Positions 56,274 through 64,000 of a DNA stretch of 64,000 nucleotides are shown here, piece after piece. Source of the stretch: Aristophania vespae (GTDB lineage: Bacteria; Pseudomonadota; Alphaproteobacteria; Acetobacterales; Acetobacteraceae); the NCBI RefSeq assembly GCF_009906835.1, contig NZ_CP047652.1, positions 567,001-631,000 of the forward strand, in the 5' to 3' direction. The notes under the pieces were generated by a model. The model saw nothing but the letters and a program-made list of their open reading frames with translations, did not search any database and was not told the origin of the DNA. Every line of letters starts with the position of its first letter. Within the stretch, counting starts at the first letter, position 1. The position numbers and the translations under genes are program-made.

Positions 56274-56744
56274 GTGAACTTAAAAGCTGAGCAAGAACAT
56301 ACTGTTCCCGAGAGTGTCGATATATTGCAGATAATGCAGGCAATACCGCATCGTTATCCTTTTCTTCTTCTCGATCGGATGGAAGAGATTAAGGCCGGCG
56401 AGTCTGCTGTCGGGATCAAAAATGTAACAGCCACAGAACCTTTTTTTCAAGGGCATTTTCCTGCCAGACCTGTCATGCCAGGGGTGTTAATAGTCGAGTC
56501 CATGGCTCAGACTGCTGCAACATTGGTTGTTTTAACACTTGGTAAAGAATTTGAGGGAAAACTTGTTTACTTTATGACCATTGAAGGTGCAAAATTTCGT
56601 CGTCCGGTAGGACCTGGCGACCAATTGCGCATTCATGTTCAAAAAGAAAGGGCTCGGGCAAATGTCTGGCGCTTTCATGGTGTAGCCAAAGTAAATGATG
56701 TTACAGTGGCTGAAGCAACATTCAGCGCCATGATTATGGGCTAA
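56274..56744 (+). CDS. fabZ: 3-hydroxyacyl-[acyl-carrier-protein] dehydratase FabZ
   Basis: Hot-dog-fold dehydratase of fatty acid synthesis, placed inside the lipid A cluster where hydroxyacyl-ACP is shared. Catalytic His in IPHRYPFLLLDRM, Glu in GHFPARPVMPGVLIVESMAQ, and FRRPVGPGDQL. 156 residues. GTG start at 56274 after a short AAGG-containing stretch; it directly precedes lpxA by five bases. The order lpxD-fabZ-lpxA is standard. Confidence 0.96.
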   Translation: MNLKAEQEHTVPESVDILQIMQAIPHRYPFLLLDRMEEIKAGESAVGIKNVTATEPFFQGHFPARPVMPGVLIVESMAQTAATLVVLTLGKEFEGKLVYFMTIEGAKFRRPVGPGDQLRIHVQKERARANVWRFHGVAKVNDVTVAEATFSAMIMG

Positions 56745-56749
56745 GCTTA

Positions 56750-57609
56750 ATGGAAAACATGACGGCGGATTTAACAGGCCTTTTTATACATCCTACGGCA
56801 CTTGTTGATCCAAAGGCATCATTGGGGGCTAATGTATATATTGGTCCCTGGTGTTCGATAGGGCCTAACGTCGTGTTACATTCAGGTGTCAAGCTCCATG
56901 CATCTGTCATTATTGATGGGCATACGACGCTTGCTGAAGGGGTAGAAATTTATCCCTTCACAACAGTGGGTTTGGCGCCACAAGATCTTAAATATAATGG
57001 TGAGCCTACAAAGTGCGTTATTGGGGCTCACACTATTATACGTGAGAATGTTACTATCCATCGTGGAACGATACAGGGATTAGGCATTACACGTATAGGT
57101 AGCCATAGTTTGATTATGGCTAATGCACATATTGCTCATGACTGCACATTAGGTAATGACGTCATTATCGTAAATAACGTTGTTATGGGCGGGCATGTAT
57201 CGATTGGTGATAATGCGCGTGTTATGGGGTCAGCTGCCATTCATCAATTTGTAAGGATTGGCCAGGGGCTGTCATAGGCGGCCTTTGTGGTGTGGAAATG
57301 GATGTTTTACCCTATGGAAGTGTTTTGGGTAATCGAGCACGGCTTGTTGGTTTAAACTGGGTAGGTTTAAAGCGTTCTGGTGTTAATACCGAGGAAATGC
57401 AAATTCTTCGTCGCGCTTTTCGTCATTTATATCCGCGATTGGGTAATAACAAAGAGGTTTTGAGCCAAAGAATACGGGAAGTAAGGGAGCATTACGGTCA
57501 TATGTCTCGCATTCGTGAAATGCTTGATTTTATGGAAGCCCCTAGTCAGCGTGGTTTGACCCGAGCAGCACAAAAGGACTCTGACGATTATGCTGAAGGT
57601 TTATGTTAG
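56750..57609 (+). pseudogene. lpxA: UDP-N-acetylglucosamine acyltransferase LpxA, reading frame broken once
   Basis: First step of lipid A synthesis, normally essential in this class. The first frame has the hexapeptide helix and catalytic His (MANAHIAHDCTLGNDVIIV) but ends prematurely at 57277. One added G in the G4 run (57265-57268) turns RIGQGLS-stop into RIGQGAVIGGLCGVEMDVLP, joining to the frame with PYGSVLGNRARLVGLNWVGL and the C-terminal helical part. Corrected length about 286 residues, slightly above the usual 260-270. lpxI overlaps the stop by seven bases. The gene would be expected to be intact in a live cell. Confidence 0.87.
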
Positions 57610-58442
57610 CGCATAATATCGGTATTTTGGCTGGTGGTGGCCCACTACCTGCGGAGTTGGCCCTTAAACTTACTCAGCAGGGTTATCAGGTTTTTATTAT
57701 AGGGTTTCAGGGATTTGCTGAAGCTGAGCTTATTAAAAAATACCCTCATCGATTAATTCGTTTAGCTGCCGCAGGTGAAATATTGCGCGCCCTGAGAGCG
57801 CATAATTGCAAGGATATTATTTTATTAGGTCCTGTAAAAAGGCCATCATGGAGAGATTTACGACCAGATGCTGAGGGAACCAGAATCCTGGCACGCCTGG
57901 GTAAAGCAATCTTTAGAGGAGATGACGGCCTATTAAGCTCTATCATCTCAATATTAGAAGAAGAGGGTTTTCGTGTAAGGGGAGCTCATGAGTTTCTTAA
58001 CACTGAGTTAAGTCAAGAAGGCGCTCTTGGCTTATTGGAGCCTTCTTTATCGGCCTGGGAAGATATTAAGCGTGCTGCACATATTTTGACGGTTATGGCA
58101 CCTTTGGATGTTGGCCAAGCTTGTGTTGTGCGCAACGGCCTTGCCTTAGCGATAGAAGCTCTTGAAGGCACCGATAAAATGCTGGAACGCTGTCGGTTTT
58201 TAGACCAGGAAAATTGCGGGGGTATCTTGCTAAAGATGCCGAAATTAGGGCAAGATTTAAGGGCTGATATGCCTACCATAGGCCCAATGACTATAAAAAA
58301 TGCAGCTCTTGCGAAATTAGACGGTATTGCTTTTATCGCTGGAAAAACTCTTTTTTCGCATAAAGAAAGCTGCATAAAGGCAGCTGATGAAGAACGTTTA
58401 TTTCTTTACGGGCTCTCTGATAGCCTGATTAAAGAGTGTTAG
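57603..58442 (+). CDS. lpxI: UDP-2,3-diacylglucosamine pyrophosphatase LpxI
   Basis: Hydrolyses UDP-2,3-diacylglucosamine to lipid X; LpxI replaces LpxH in most alphaproteobacteria. Motifs: [20 protein letters not shown] at the start, [15 protein letters not shown], and [20 protein letters not shown]. 279 residues. ATG overlaps the end of lpxA, so coupled. lpxB, which often follows, is absent here and a glyoxalase gene follows instead. Confidence 0.93.
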   Translation: MLAHNIGILAGGGPLPAELALKLTQQGYQVFIIGFQGFAEAELIKKYPHRLIRLAAAGEILRALRAHNCKDIILLGPVKRPSWRDLRPDAEGTRILARLGKAIFRGDDGLLSSIISILEEEGFRVRGAHEFLNTELSQEGALGLLEPSLSAWEDIKRAAHILTVMAPLDVGQACVVRNGLALAIEALEGTDKMLERCRFLDQENCGGILLKMPKLGQDLRADMPTIGPMTIKNAALAKLDGIAFIAGKTLFSHKESCIKAADEERLFLYGLSDSLIKEC

Positions 58443-58459
58443 AAAAAGGAATATATAAA

Positions 58460-58873
58460 GTGAGTAGTTTTTTACACACAATGGTGCGCGTTCGTGATTT
58501 AGACCGTAGCCTATCATTTTATAATTTACTGGGTATGCGTGAATTACGGCGCACAGAAGTGAGAGAAGGGCGCTATACACTCGTTTTTATTGGATTTGCC
58601 GATAACAAAAATGGCCAGGCTGAAATTGAACTTACTTATAATTGGGACCAGAAAAATGATTATGAGGTAGGAACCGGCTTTGGCCATTTTGCTATTGGAG
58701 TGCCAAACGTTGCTGATGCAGTTGAAAAAGTACGTTTAGGCGGTGGAAAAGTGACGAGGGAAGCGGGTCCAGTAAAATTCGGAACCACGGTTATTGCTTT
58801 TGTCGAAGATCCAGATGGTTATAAAATGGAGCTTATTGAGAAACCCGAAGCTTCTGAAGCTCATTCAGAGTAG
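58460..58873 (+). CDS. gloA: Lactoylglutathione lyase (glyoxalase I)
   Basis: Converts the hemithioacetal of methylglyoxal and glutathione to S-lactoylglutathione. Metal ligands: [20 protein letters not shown] (His), ELTYNWDQ (Glu), [18 protein letters not shown] (His), KMELIEKP (Glu). 137 residues. GTG at 58460 with AAAGGA eight bases upstream; an earlier GTG at 58436 adds a non-family N-terminus. Its 3' end overlaps the convergent small gene by 41 bases. Glutathione supply fits the gor gene elsewhere in this window. Confidence 0.92.
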   Translation: MSSFLHTMVRVRDLDRSLSFYNLLGMRELRRTEVREGRYTLVFIGFADNKNGQAEIELTYNWDQKNDYEVGTGFGHFAIGVPNVADAVEKVRLGGGKVTREAGPVKFGTTVIAFVEDPDGYKMELIEKPEASEAHSE

Positions 58874-59042
58874 CTTCAAGAGAGTCGATGATAATCTGAG
58901 CTTTTTGTTTAACATCTGCCTGCTGATGGTTGCTGAGTGAGTCAGCGATCATCATGGCTGGTGTTAGTTTATTTCGTAAGTCATGACGAAATTTGGACAA
59001 TAAATTTTCAATATCTGTTTGATTGAGTAGAACATCAGTCAT
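58833..59042 (-). CDS. Small H-box-like protein, convergent with gloA
   Basis: Unrecognised 69-residue protein. Its centre, [19 protein letters not shown] (about residues 18-36), closely resembles the phosphoacceptor H-box of histidine kinases (HDLRN/HELRTPL pattern), followed by a helical rest ([17 protein letters not shown]) like a dimerisation hairpin. There is no room for an ATPase domain. A clean AAGGA lies seven bases before the ATG, which argues that this is a real gene although it overlaps the 3' end of gloA by 41 bases. Possible histidine phosphotransfer-like or antagonist protein; function unknown. Confidence 0.65.
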   Translation of the reverse strand: MTDVLLNQTDIENLLSKFRHDLRNKLTPAMMIADSLSNHQQADVKQKAQIIIDSLEATLNELQKLRVSQ

Positions 59043-59109
59043 AAGTGTTTCCTTAAGTTAGGATTGACAGTTTACACTGAGCTGCTTAAAAGCACCATCA
59101 AATGGGTGA

Positions 59110-59130
59110 AGAGCGCGTTAAATGCGCTCT
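59110..59130. other. Hairpin in the rpmH upstream region
   Basis: AGAGCGC (59110-59116) / GCGCTCT (59124-59130), followed by TGTTCTT. It lies between the divergent H-box gene and rpmH. May be a 5' leader structure of rpmH. Low confidence as to role. Confidence 0.4.
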
Positions 59131-59183
59131 GTTCTTATATGCTTTTTTTAGAAAAGCGTATCAGTTTTTAGAGGAATGAGATC

Positions 59184-59318
59184 ATGAAGCGCACGTATCA
59201 ACCCTCACGTTTAGTCCGTAAACGCCGTCACGGGTTCCGTACGCGTTCTGCTACTGTAGGCGGACGCCGCGTTTTGGCTAATCGCCGCACAAAAGGACGT
59301 AAAAAACTTTCTGCTTAA
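59184..59318 (+). CDS. rpmH: 50S ribosomal protein L34
   Basis: 44-residue, highly basic ribosomal protein: [20 protein letters not shown], followed by [20 protein letters not shown]. Matches L34 throughout. A GAGGAATGAG precedes the ATG at good spacing. rnpA follows three bases after the stop. This is the head of the conserved rpmH-rnpA-yidD-yidC-engB unit. Confidence 0.98.
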   Translation: MKRTYQPSRLVRKRRHGFRTRSATVGGRRVLANRRTKGRKKLSA

Positions 59319-59321
59319 CCT

Positions 59322-59675
59322 ATGATACAGCCGACGCGCCTTAAAAAAAGGTCACAATTTTTGAATGTGGCCAAAAGGGGAGCCAAGGTTGTGACCTCTG
59401 GTCTTATTGGTCAGGTTCTGCCTCATAATAATGAGGGTGAATTACGGGTTGGGTTTACGGTTACAAAAAAAATCGGCAATGCCGTGATTCGTAATCGTGC
59501 AAGACGACGATTAAAAGAAGCTGCTCGTCATGTGATGCAAGAGAGTGTCCTTGTTCCTGGAGATATGGTTCTTATTGGTCGAAGCCAGACCCTGGCACGG
59601 CCATTTGAACAGTTAAAAGGGGATGTAAGGCGCACTTTAAAAAAGATGCATGAGGGTAATGGAGAAAAAAAGTGA
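59322..59675 (+). CDS. rnpA: Ribonuclease P protein component
   Basis: Protein cofactor of the RNase P ribozyme, for tRNA 5' maturation. Signature: FTVTKKIGNAVIRNRARRRL (about residues 46-65), with the basic RNR motif. 117 residues. yidD overlaps its end by four bases (GTGA). Confidence 0.96.
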   Translation: MIQPTRLKKRSQFLNVAKRGAKVVTSGLIGQVLPHNNEGELRVGFTVTKKIGNAVIRNRARRRLKEAARHVMQESVLVPGDMVLIGRSQTLARPFEQLKGDVRRTLKKMHEGNGEKK

Positions 59676-59893
59676 GATCTGTTCTCACTTTTTTCTTTTT
59701 ATTTTTGATAAAACTTTATCAAATAACAATTAGCCCGTTTATAGGGCGTAATTGCCGCTTTTATCCTACATGTAGTGCCTATGCAGTGAGTGTTATTTCC
59801 CGCTATGGTCCATTTTATGGTGGGTGGCTAACATTAAAGCGCCTGCTCAAATGTCATCCATTTCACAAAGGTGGCTTTGATCCTCCACCTTAA
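59672..59893 (+). CDS. yidD: Membrane protein insertion efficiency factor YidD
   Basis: Short membrane-associated helper of YidC. The full family pattern is visible: YQITISPFIGRNCRFYPTCS, then YAVSVISRYGPFYGGWLTLK and KCHPFHKGGFDPPP, with conserved Cys residues. 73 residues. GTG start overlapping the rnpA stop gives translational coupling. Confidence 0.95.
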   Translation: MRSVLTFFFLFLIKLYQITISPFIGRNCRFYPTCSAYAVSVISRYGPFYGGWLTLKRLLKCHPFHKGGFDPPP

Positions 59894-59917
59894 AATTAAA
59901 AATTAGGGTTTAATACA

Positions 59918-59944
59918 CCCTCAATCCGTTTTAAGTGTTGAGGG
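59918..59944 (+). other. Stem-loop between yidD and yidC
   Basis: CCCTCAA (59918-59924) / TTGAGGG (59938-59944), 13-base loop, 25 bases after the yidD stop. Lacks a direct T-run; perhaps a transcript-processing or attenuation site before yidC. Confidence 0.4.
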
Positions 59945-60050
59945 AAATTGTACTTTGTGAAAAAAACCCTTTTAGTCGTTTAGAGGGTAATTTTTCCGCC
60001 GCCAAGGGGAAAATAACCCCTCAGCATGATGAAAGAGTGGCTTCAGCTCG

Positions 60051-61802
60051 ATGGAAAATAACAAGCGTATTATTCTGGCCGTAGTGATATCTGCTGCGAT
60101 TCTCTTAGGCTTCAACTTCCTTGCTCCCAAGCAGGCCCATCATGATGTCCCTGCTGCTGAGCATAATACCTCTCATGAGATTGTGACCTCAAAAGACTCT
60201 GTAGCCCAGCCTGCTCGTGTAGCTGGTGAGGAAAAATTGGAGTCAGGTCAGTCAGATCAAATTGAGCATCGCCTTGCTATAGTGGGGCGGGATGTCAGAG
60301 GTTCTATTAATCTCAGGGGAGCACGTTTAGATGATTTAGTGCTCACTGGTTATAAAGAGACACTCGCTAAAGATAGTCCTCAAGTGCGTCTGCTAGAAAA
60401 AGCAGGAGCTGCAAAACCAAGCTATGTTTATGTGGGCTGGGAAAATGACGCAGGTTCTGCTGTTAAACTGCCAACACTTAATACAGTTTGGTCAACGCAA
60501 AGTGAGCAATTAACGCCAGAACATCCCGTTACCTTATCCTGGGATAATGGTGAGGGGGTAGAGTTTTTAATTCATTTAAAGCTTGATGAACATTTTCTCT
60601 TTACAGTTCAGCAAGAAGTTAAAAACCACTCTCAAAAAGCCATTTCTCTCCGGCCTTTCCAACGTGTGCAGCGCGACTATTTACCAGAAGAAACAGGGTC
60701 TTTCACAGCATATGAAGGACCTATCTCGGTAATGAATGGCCGTTTGGCTGATAAAGGTTACAAAAGCTTACGTGAAGGCGTGGGAGAGCCGGGTCATATT
60801 TCGTGGTCAGCTACTGGCAAAGGTGGCTGGGGTGGTATTACTGACAAATACTGGCTGACATCAATTGGGGCCGACCCATCATCGTTAGTAACGGCACAAT
60901 ATTCATATTTGCCTGAAAATAGAGGCATTTATCAGGTTACATTTAAAACACGCGATGCCCTAACCATCGAGCCTAATGCTTCTTTAGGGCTAGGAAGCTA
61001 TATTTTTGCAGGAGCGAAAGTTCCTAGCCTGCTTCAGAGTTATAGCAAGCAGCTCTCTTTACCTGATTTTGATAAGGCGATTGATTTTGGCTGGTTTAGC
61101 GTCTTAACCCGGCCCATCCTTTATCTTCTGCACTGGTTATATGTGCATATAGGTAATTTTGGTCTTGCTCTGATGGCTTTGACCTTAATCGTAAAGATTG
61201 TGCTTTATCCTCTCGCATCTAAAGCCGCCGTTTCGTCTGCTCGTATGCGTCTTTTGGCGCCTAAAATTACTGAAATCAGAGAAAAATTTAAAGACGACCC
61301 TATGGTCATGAATCAAAAAGTCATGGCTCTTTATCGGGAAGAAAAAGTTAATCCGGCTGGTGGCTGTCTGCCTATTCTCATTCAGGCTCCAATCTTTTTC
61401 TGTCTTTATAAAATGCTGAATCTAAGTATCGACGAACGTCATGCACCATTTTTTGGCTGGATCCGTGATCTGTCTGTGCCTGATCCGACCAATTTGCTCA
61501 ATCTTTTTGGATTGATTCCTTATGATCCAACACATATTGCCTCTTTCCTGCATTTAAGCATTTGGGGTGCGGCGCTAGGTATTACATTCTGGATTTTACA
61601 GCGTCAGAGCATGGTCAGCATGGACCCTATGCAGGCCCGTATTATGCAGTTCATGCCGTTGGTTTATGTGTTCGTAATGTCTAGCTTTCCAGCGGGACTT
61701 TTAGTCTATTATACTTGGAACAACGTGCTGACATTTATTCAGCAAGCCATTATCGGACGTAAAACAAAACTTCCGGTACCCATAAACAAAATTAAAAAGT
61801 AG
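60051..61802 (+). CDS. yidC: Membrane protein insertase YidC
   Basis: Inserts inner-membrane proteins, alone or with Sec. N-terminal transmembrane helix (RIILAVVISAAILLGFNFL), a large periplasmic beta domain (residues about 50-330) and five C-terminal helices: VLTRPILYLLHWLYVHIGNF, ALMALTLIVKIVLYPLASKA with the hydrophilic-groove Arg-type context, then NPAGGCLPILIQAPIFFCLY. 583 residues, full Gram-negative length. ATG at 60051 is preceded by AGTGGCTTCAGCTCG, a weak ribosome site. Confidence 0.96.
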   Translation: MENNKRIILAVVISAAILLGFNFLAPKQAHHDVPAAEHNTSHEIVTSKDSVAQPARVAGEEKLESGQSDQIEHRLAIVGRDVRGSINLRGARLDDLVLTGYKETLAKDSPQVRLLEKAGAAKPSYVYVGWENDAGSAVKLPTLNTVWSTQSEQLTPEHPVTLSWDNGEGVEFLIHLKLDEHFLFTVQQEVKNHSQKAISLRPFQRVQRDYLPEETGSFTAYEGPISVMNGRLADKGYKSLREGVGEPGHISWSATGKGGWGGITDKYWLTSIGADPSSLVTAQYSYLPENRGIYQVTFKTRDALTIEPNASLGLGSYIFAGAKVPSLLQSYSKQLSLPDFDKAIDFGWFSVLTRPILYLLHWLYVHIGNFGLALMALTLIVKIVLYPLASKAAVSSARMRLLAPKITEIREKFKDDPMVMNQKVMALYREEKVNPAGGCLPILIQAPIFFCLYKMLNLSIDERHAPFFGWIRDLSVPDPTNLLNLFGLIPYDPTHIASFLHLSIWGAALGITFWILQRQSMVSMDPMQARIMQFMPLVYVFVMSSFPAGLLVYYTWNNVLTFIQQAIIGRKTKLPVPINKIKK

Positions 61803-61805
61803 AGT

Positions 61806-62462
61806 GTGATGGTAAAAGAAATTCCAGGTCCTCCATCACCTGAGCAAATGGAAGAAGGACGCAAACTTTTTGCAGGAGACTGTGCTTTCTTCTTTGGGGC
61901 TCAGAAACTTGAGCAGTTATTTGAAGGAAACAGGCCGGAACTTGCTTTTGCCGGACGCTCTAATGTAGGAAAATCGAGTCTTATTAATGCTCTGACAGGA
62001 CGTAAAGCGCTTGCCAGAGCCTCATCCGAACCAGGACGGACGAAACAGCTTAATTTCTTTAATTTAGCTGATAGACTGACGTTGGTTGATATGCCTGGTT
62101 ATGGTTTCGCCAAAGCTTCCAAATCTGTGAAGGAAGACTGGCAAGGTATGATGTTTGATTATCTGCGTGGACGTCCTAATCTAGTAAGGGTGGTTCTTCT
62201 TATTGATAGTCGGGTAGGGCTCAAAGCTTCCGATCGCGAAATATGTGATCTGCTTGATAAGGCAGCAGTTGTTTATCAGGTAGTTTTAACAAAGTGCGAT
62301 GCGATTAAGGAAAATGAGCTTAAAAAGAGACTCGAGGAAATACAGAGTTTTTTAAAAACGCATCCTGCTGCGTTCCCGTTTATTTTGCCTACCAGTAGTG
62401 AAAAATCGCTAGGTATTGCAGAATTAAGGGGCATTTTGTCGCAATTTTCTGAACCTGTATAA
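61806..62462 (+). CDS. engB: Ribosome biogenesis GTP-binding protein EngB/YihA
   Basis: TRAFAC GTPase for large-subunit assembly. G1 AGRSNVGKSSLINALTG, G3 LVDMPGYGFAKASK, G4 LTKCDAIKE, G5 TSSEKSLG. 218 residues. Start GTG at 61806 followed directly by ATG at 61809; either is possible, and it starts three bases after the yidC stop. Conserved neighbour order with yidC. Confidence 0.96.
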   Translation: MMVKEIPGPPSPEQMEEGRKLFAGDCAFFFGAQKLEQLFEGNRPELAFAGRSNVGKSSLINALTGRKALARASSEPGRTKQLNFFNLADRLTLVDMPGYGFAKASKSVKEDWQGMMFDYLRGRPNLVRVVLLIDSRVGLKASDREICDLLDKAAVVYQVVLTKCDAIKENELKKRLEEIQSFLKTHPAAFPFILPTSSEKSLGIAELRGILSQFSEPV

Positions 62463-62482
62463 CGGCTTTAAGGGGAGCTTTT

Positions 62483-63405
62483 GTGCTCATGTCTGAAAAA
62501 TCTCTGCCAGAGGAACTGTTAGCGGCTGAATGTTTAACAGAGCAGCAAAAAGCTGCTGTGTTGGCTGGAGCTCTCCCTTATTTACGTCGTTATGCGGGAG
62601 ATACGATCGTCGTTAAATATGGCGGTCATGCGATGGTCAGGGATAATCTTGCTGCAACATTTGGGCGTGATATCTCCTTGCTTAAGCTTGTTGGTGTAAA
62701 TCCCATTGTTGTGCATGGTGGGGGCCCCCAGATAAGCGCCGTTTTGCAAAAGCTAAATATCCAATCGCAATTTATTGACGGCTTACGTGTCACTGATCAA
62801 TCAATGATCGAAGTGATTGAAATGGTCTTATCAGGAACGGTTAATAAGCAAGTTGCTGACCTAATTAATCGAGCTGGGGCTTTGGCTGTTGGAATATCTG
62901 GCCGTGACGGTAAACTTATCCAGGCCCGAAAATTAGAACATGTCAGTCAATCAGAAGATGAAAGTAAAACCGTTGACTTAGGTTTTGTGGGCACCCCGAA
63001 ACCGTTGATCCTCGAGTTTTATATGCTTTGCTAGGTGCCGGGCTTATCCCTGTTGTTGCGCCAGTCGGAGCAGGGGATAATGGCGAAATTTATAATATAA
63101 ATGCAGACACAGCAGCTGGCGCCATAGCGGGAGCTGTTAGAGCGTCTCGTTTATTAATGCTGACTGATGTTCCAGGTGTTTTGGACGAAAATGGTAAGAG
63201 AATCGAGGAACTTACGGCTGATGAGGTGAGGTGGCGTATTAAAAAAGGCCTGATTACCGGAGGCATGATTCCCAAAGTTGAAACATGTTTAAAGGCTGTT
63301 CAGGCTGGCGCCAAAGCTGCAGTTATTCTTGATGGCCGAGTCCCGCATACATGTTTGCTAGAGCTTTTTACTCACGCAGGACCAGGAACTCTTATTAAGG
63401 GATAA
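62483..63405 (+). pseudogene. argB: Acetylglutamate kinase ArgB, reading frame broken once
   Basis: Second step of arginine synthesis, N-acetylglutamate phosphorylation. First frame: VVKYGGHAMVRDNLAATFGR (ATP phosphate site), VVHGGGPQISAVLQKL, then a stop at 63032-63034 after FVGTPKPL. One added C in the C4 run at 62994-62997 turns GTPKPLI into [20 protein letters not shown] and joins the second frame with [18 protein letters not shown] and [19 protein letters not shown] (Arg-regulation end). Corrected length about 307 residues, typical. An intact G5-C5 stretch (62720-62729) lies in the same gene. Start GTG 62483 or ATG 62489, AGGGGAG upstream. Confidence 0.86.
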
Positions 63406-63438
63406 ATTCTTCTACCTAGAATTATCCCTGTTAGAAAA

Positions 63439-64000
63439 TCAGGCATTTTGGTGAGCAAAATACCAGGGTCTACCTTTTTTGTCAGAAGTGGTCTTTCTAA
63501 GCGCTAAGGTTGCCTGCTCAAGCAGATCCTCAATAGTGTCTGGGCTGTCTGCCTCACGGCAGGCTAGTCCCATCTGGAGCGATAGGGTCGTGTGTTTAAG
63601 GAATGGCAGCATAATGCCATGACGCGTCATTACTTCTGCACGTTCTGCCGAGGCAAAGCGATCTGCTCCGTCTAACCATAAAGCAAAGAGTGAGCCACCA
63701 ATTCTTCCGATAGAATCGGTGGGTCTTACAGCATGTTTTATGACAGAAATACTATGGCCTAAGGCACGGTCTTCAATGTCAGGACCATGTGCTTTGGAAA
63801 GAGAAGATAAACCATTAATTTGTATGAGAATAAGTGTGCCTGCCAGGCCGTCACGATCAAGGCGAGGAAAAGAGCGGGAAATCCTTTCTTTTAAACCTTC
63901 CCATGTGAGGGCACCTGTAGCAGGGTCATGCAAAGTGCGTTTAATGGCTGTGAGATAGATATTTTCCATTTCCAGTATCAACGCGACGGTTTTCCAGAAA
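63439..64000 (-). CDS. GGDEF-like domain protein, degenerate, 5' end outside the window
   Basis: The frame is open to the right edge, so only the C-terminal part is seen; a TTG at 63981 is possible but probably internal. Pattern of a diguanylate cyclase domain: DPATGALTWEGLKERI (the DxxTGLxNR region), LILIQINGLSSLSKAHG (the FDxxxFKxxND equivalent), RIGGSLFALWLDG at the signature position, and a late AEVMTRHGIMLPFL. The signature reads GGSLF instead of GGDEF or GGEEF, and the metal residues of ILIQING are changed, so it is probably catalytically dead and may act in binding or regulation. Same strand direction opposite to argB. Confidence 0.78.
   Translation of the reverse strand, partial: FWKTVALILEMENIYLTAIKRTLHDPATGALTWEGLKERISRSFPRLDRDGLAGTLILIQINGLSSLSKAHGPDIEDRALGHSISVIKHAVRPTDSIGRIGGSLFALWLDGADRFASAERAEVMTRHGIMLPFLKHTTLSLQMGLACREADSPDTIEDLLEQATLALRKTTSDKKGRPWYFAHQNA

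Noticed and set aside
7638-62997. Programmed frameshifting or transcriptional slippage as the purpose of the G/C runs
   Set aside because: Half of the sites are only four bases long, too short for efficient slippage; the genes are unrelated; no stimulatory structure pattern is shared. A common technical or mutational cause is simpler.
1-64000. tRNA, rRNA, tmRNA or riboswitch genes
   Set aside because: Intergenic regions were read on both strands for acceptor-arm and TψC-like motifs and known riboswitch cores; none was convincing.

Overview
The window looks like a core chromosomal segment of an alphaproteobacterium. Gene order (tatC-serS; rpoZ-rsh-acpS-lepB-rnc-era; pyrH-frr-uppS-cdsA-dxr-rseP-bamA-ompH-lpxD-fabZ-lpxA-lpxI; rpmH-rnpA-yidD-yidC-engB-argB), a class II DAHP synthase, a fused AroK-AroB enzyme and a SUV3-like helicase best fit the Acetobacteraceae. 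The AT-leaning codon use suggests one of the lower-GC lineages of that family. The family assignment is inference; no rRNA or tRNA gene was recognised to anchor it.

Layout. 1-4838: end of the Tat translocase operon, serS, a small membrane protein and a SUV3-like helicase. 5073-9519: ferredoxin-NADP reductase, glutathione reductase and a FUSC-type efflux protein. 9577-14702: a small exported protein, class II DAHP synthase, a nicotinate phosphoribosyltransferase-like enzyme with a coupled acidic protein, and gltX. 14785-14976: a perfect 24-copy array of an 8-bp unit. 14982-19809: trmJ-cysS and two drug-type exporters (MATE, MFS). 20124-27308: rpsD, prfC, an exported nuclease-fold protein, carbonic anhydrase, alaS and a GtrA protein. 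27342-29980: two apparently identical direct copies of an OmpA-type porin gene. 30190-40031: aroKB, xerD, accA, a CinA-like protein, an SMP-30 protein, mutT, a DUF815 ATPase, yajC, sodB, a beta-hydroxyacid dehydrogenase and a NYN-domain protein. 40319-63405: stringent response, RNA processing, isoprenoid and lipid A synthesis, outer-membrane assembly, membrane insertion and arginine synthesis. 63439-64000: a partial, degenerate GGDEF protein.

Functionally this is mostly envelope biogenesis (undecaprenyl, CDP-diacylglycerol, lipid A, BAM, YidC), translation (four aminoacyl-tRNA synthetases, S4, L34, RF3, RRF), aromatic amino acid entry (DAHP synthase, AroKB) and redox defence (Gor, Fpr, SodB). 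No CRISPR array, prophage, insertion sequence, restriction or toxin system was seen.

The strongest unexpected signal is that six genes, several normally essential (dxr, lpxA), are each broken by the apparent loss of one base inside a run of four to six G or C. There are eight such sites, and adding one G or C at each restores a full family-like protein. This looks more like a homopolymer base-calling bias or very recent slippage than gene decay. Other notable items are the 8-bp repeat array in the trmJ 3' region, the exact ompA duplication, and a tiny H-box protein convergent with gloA.
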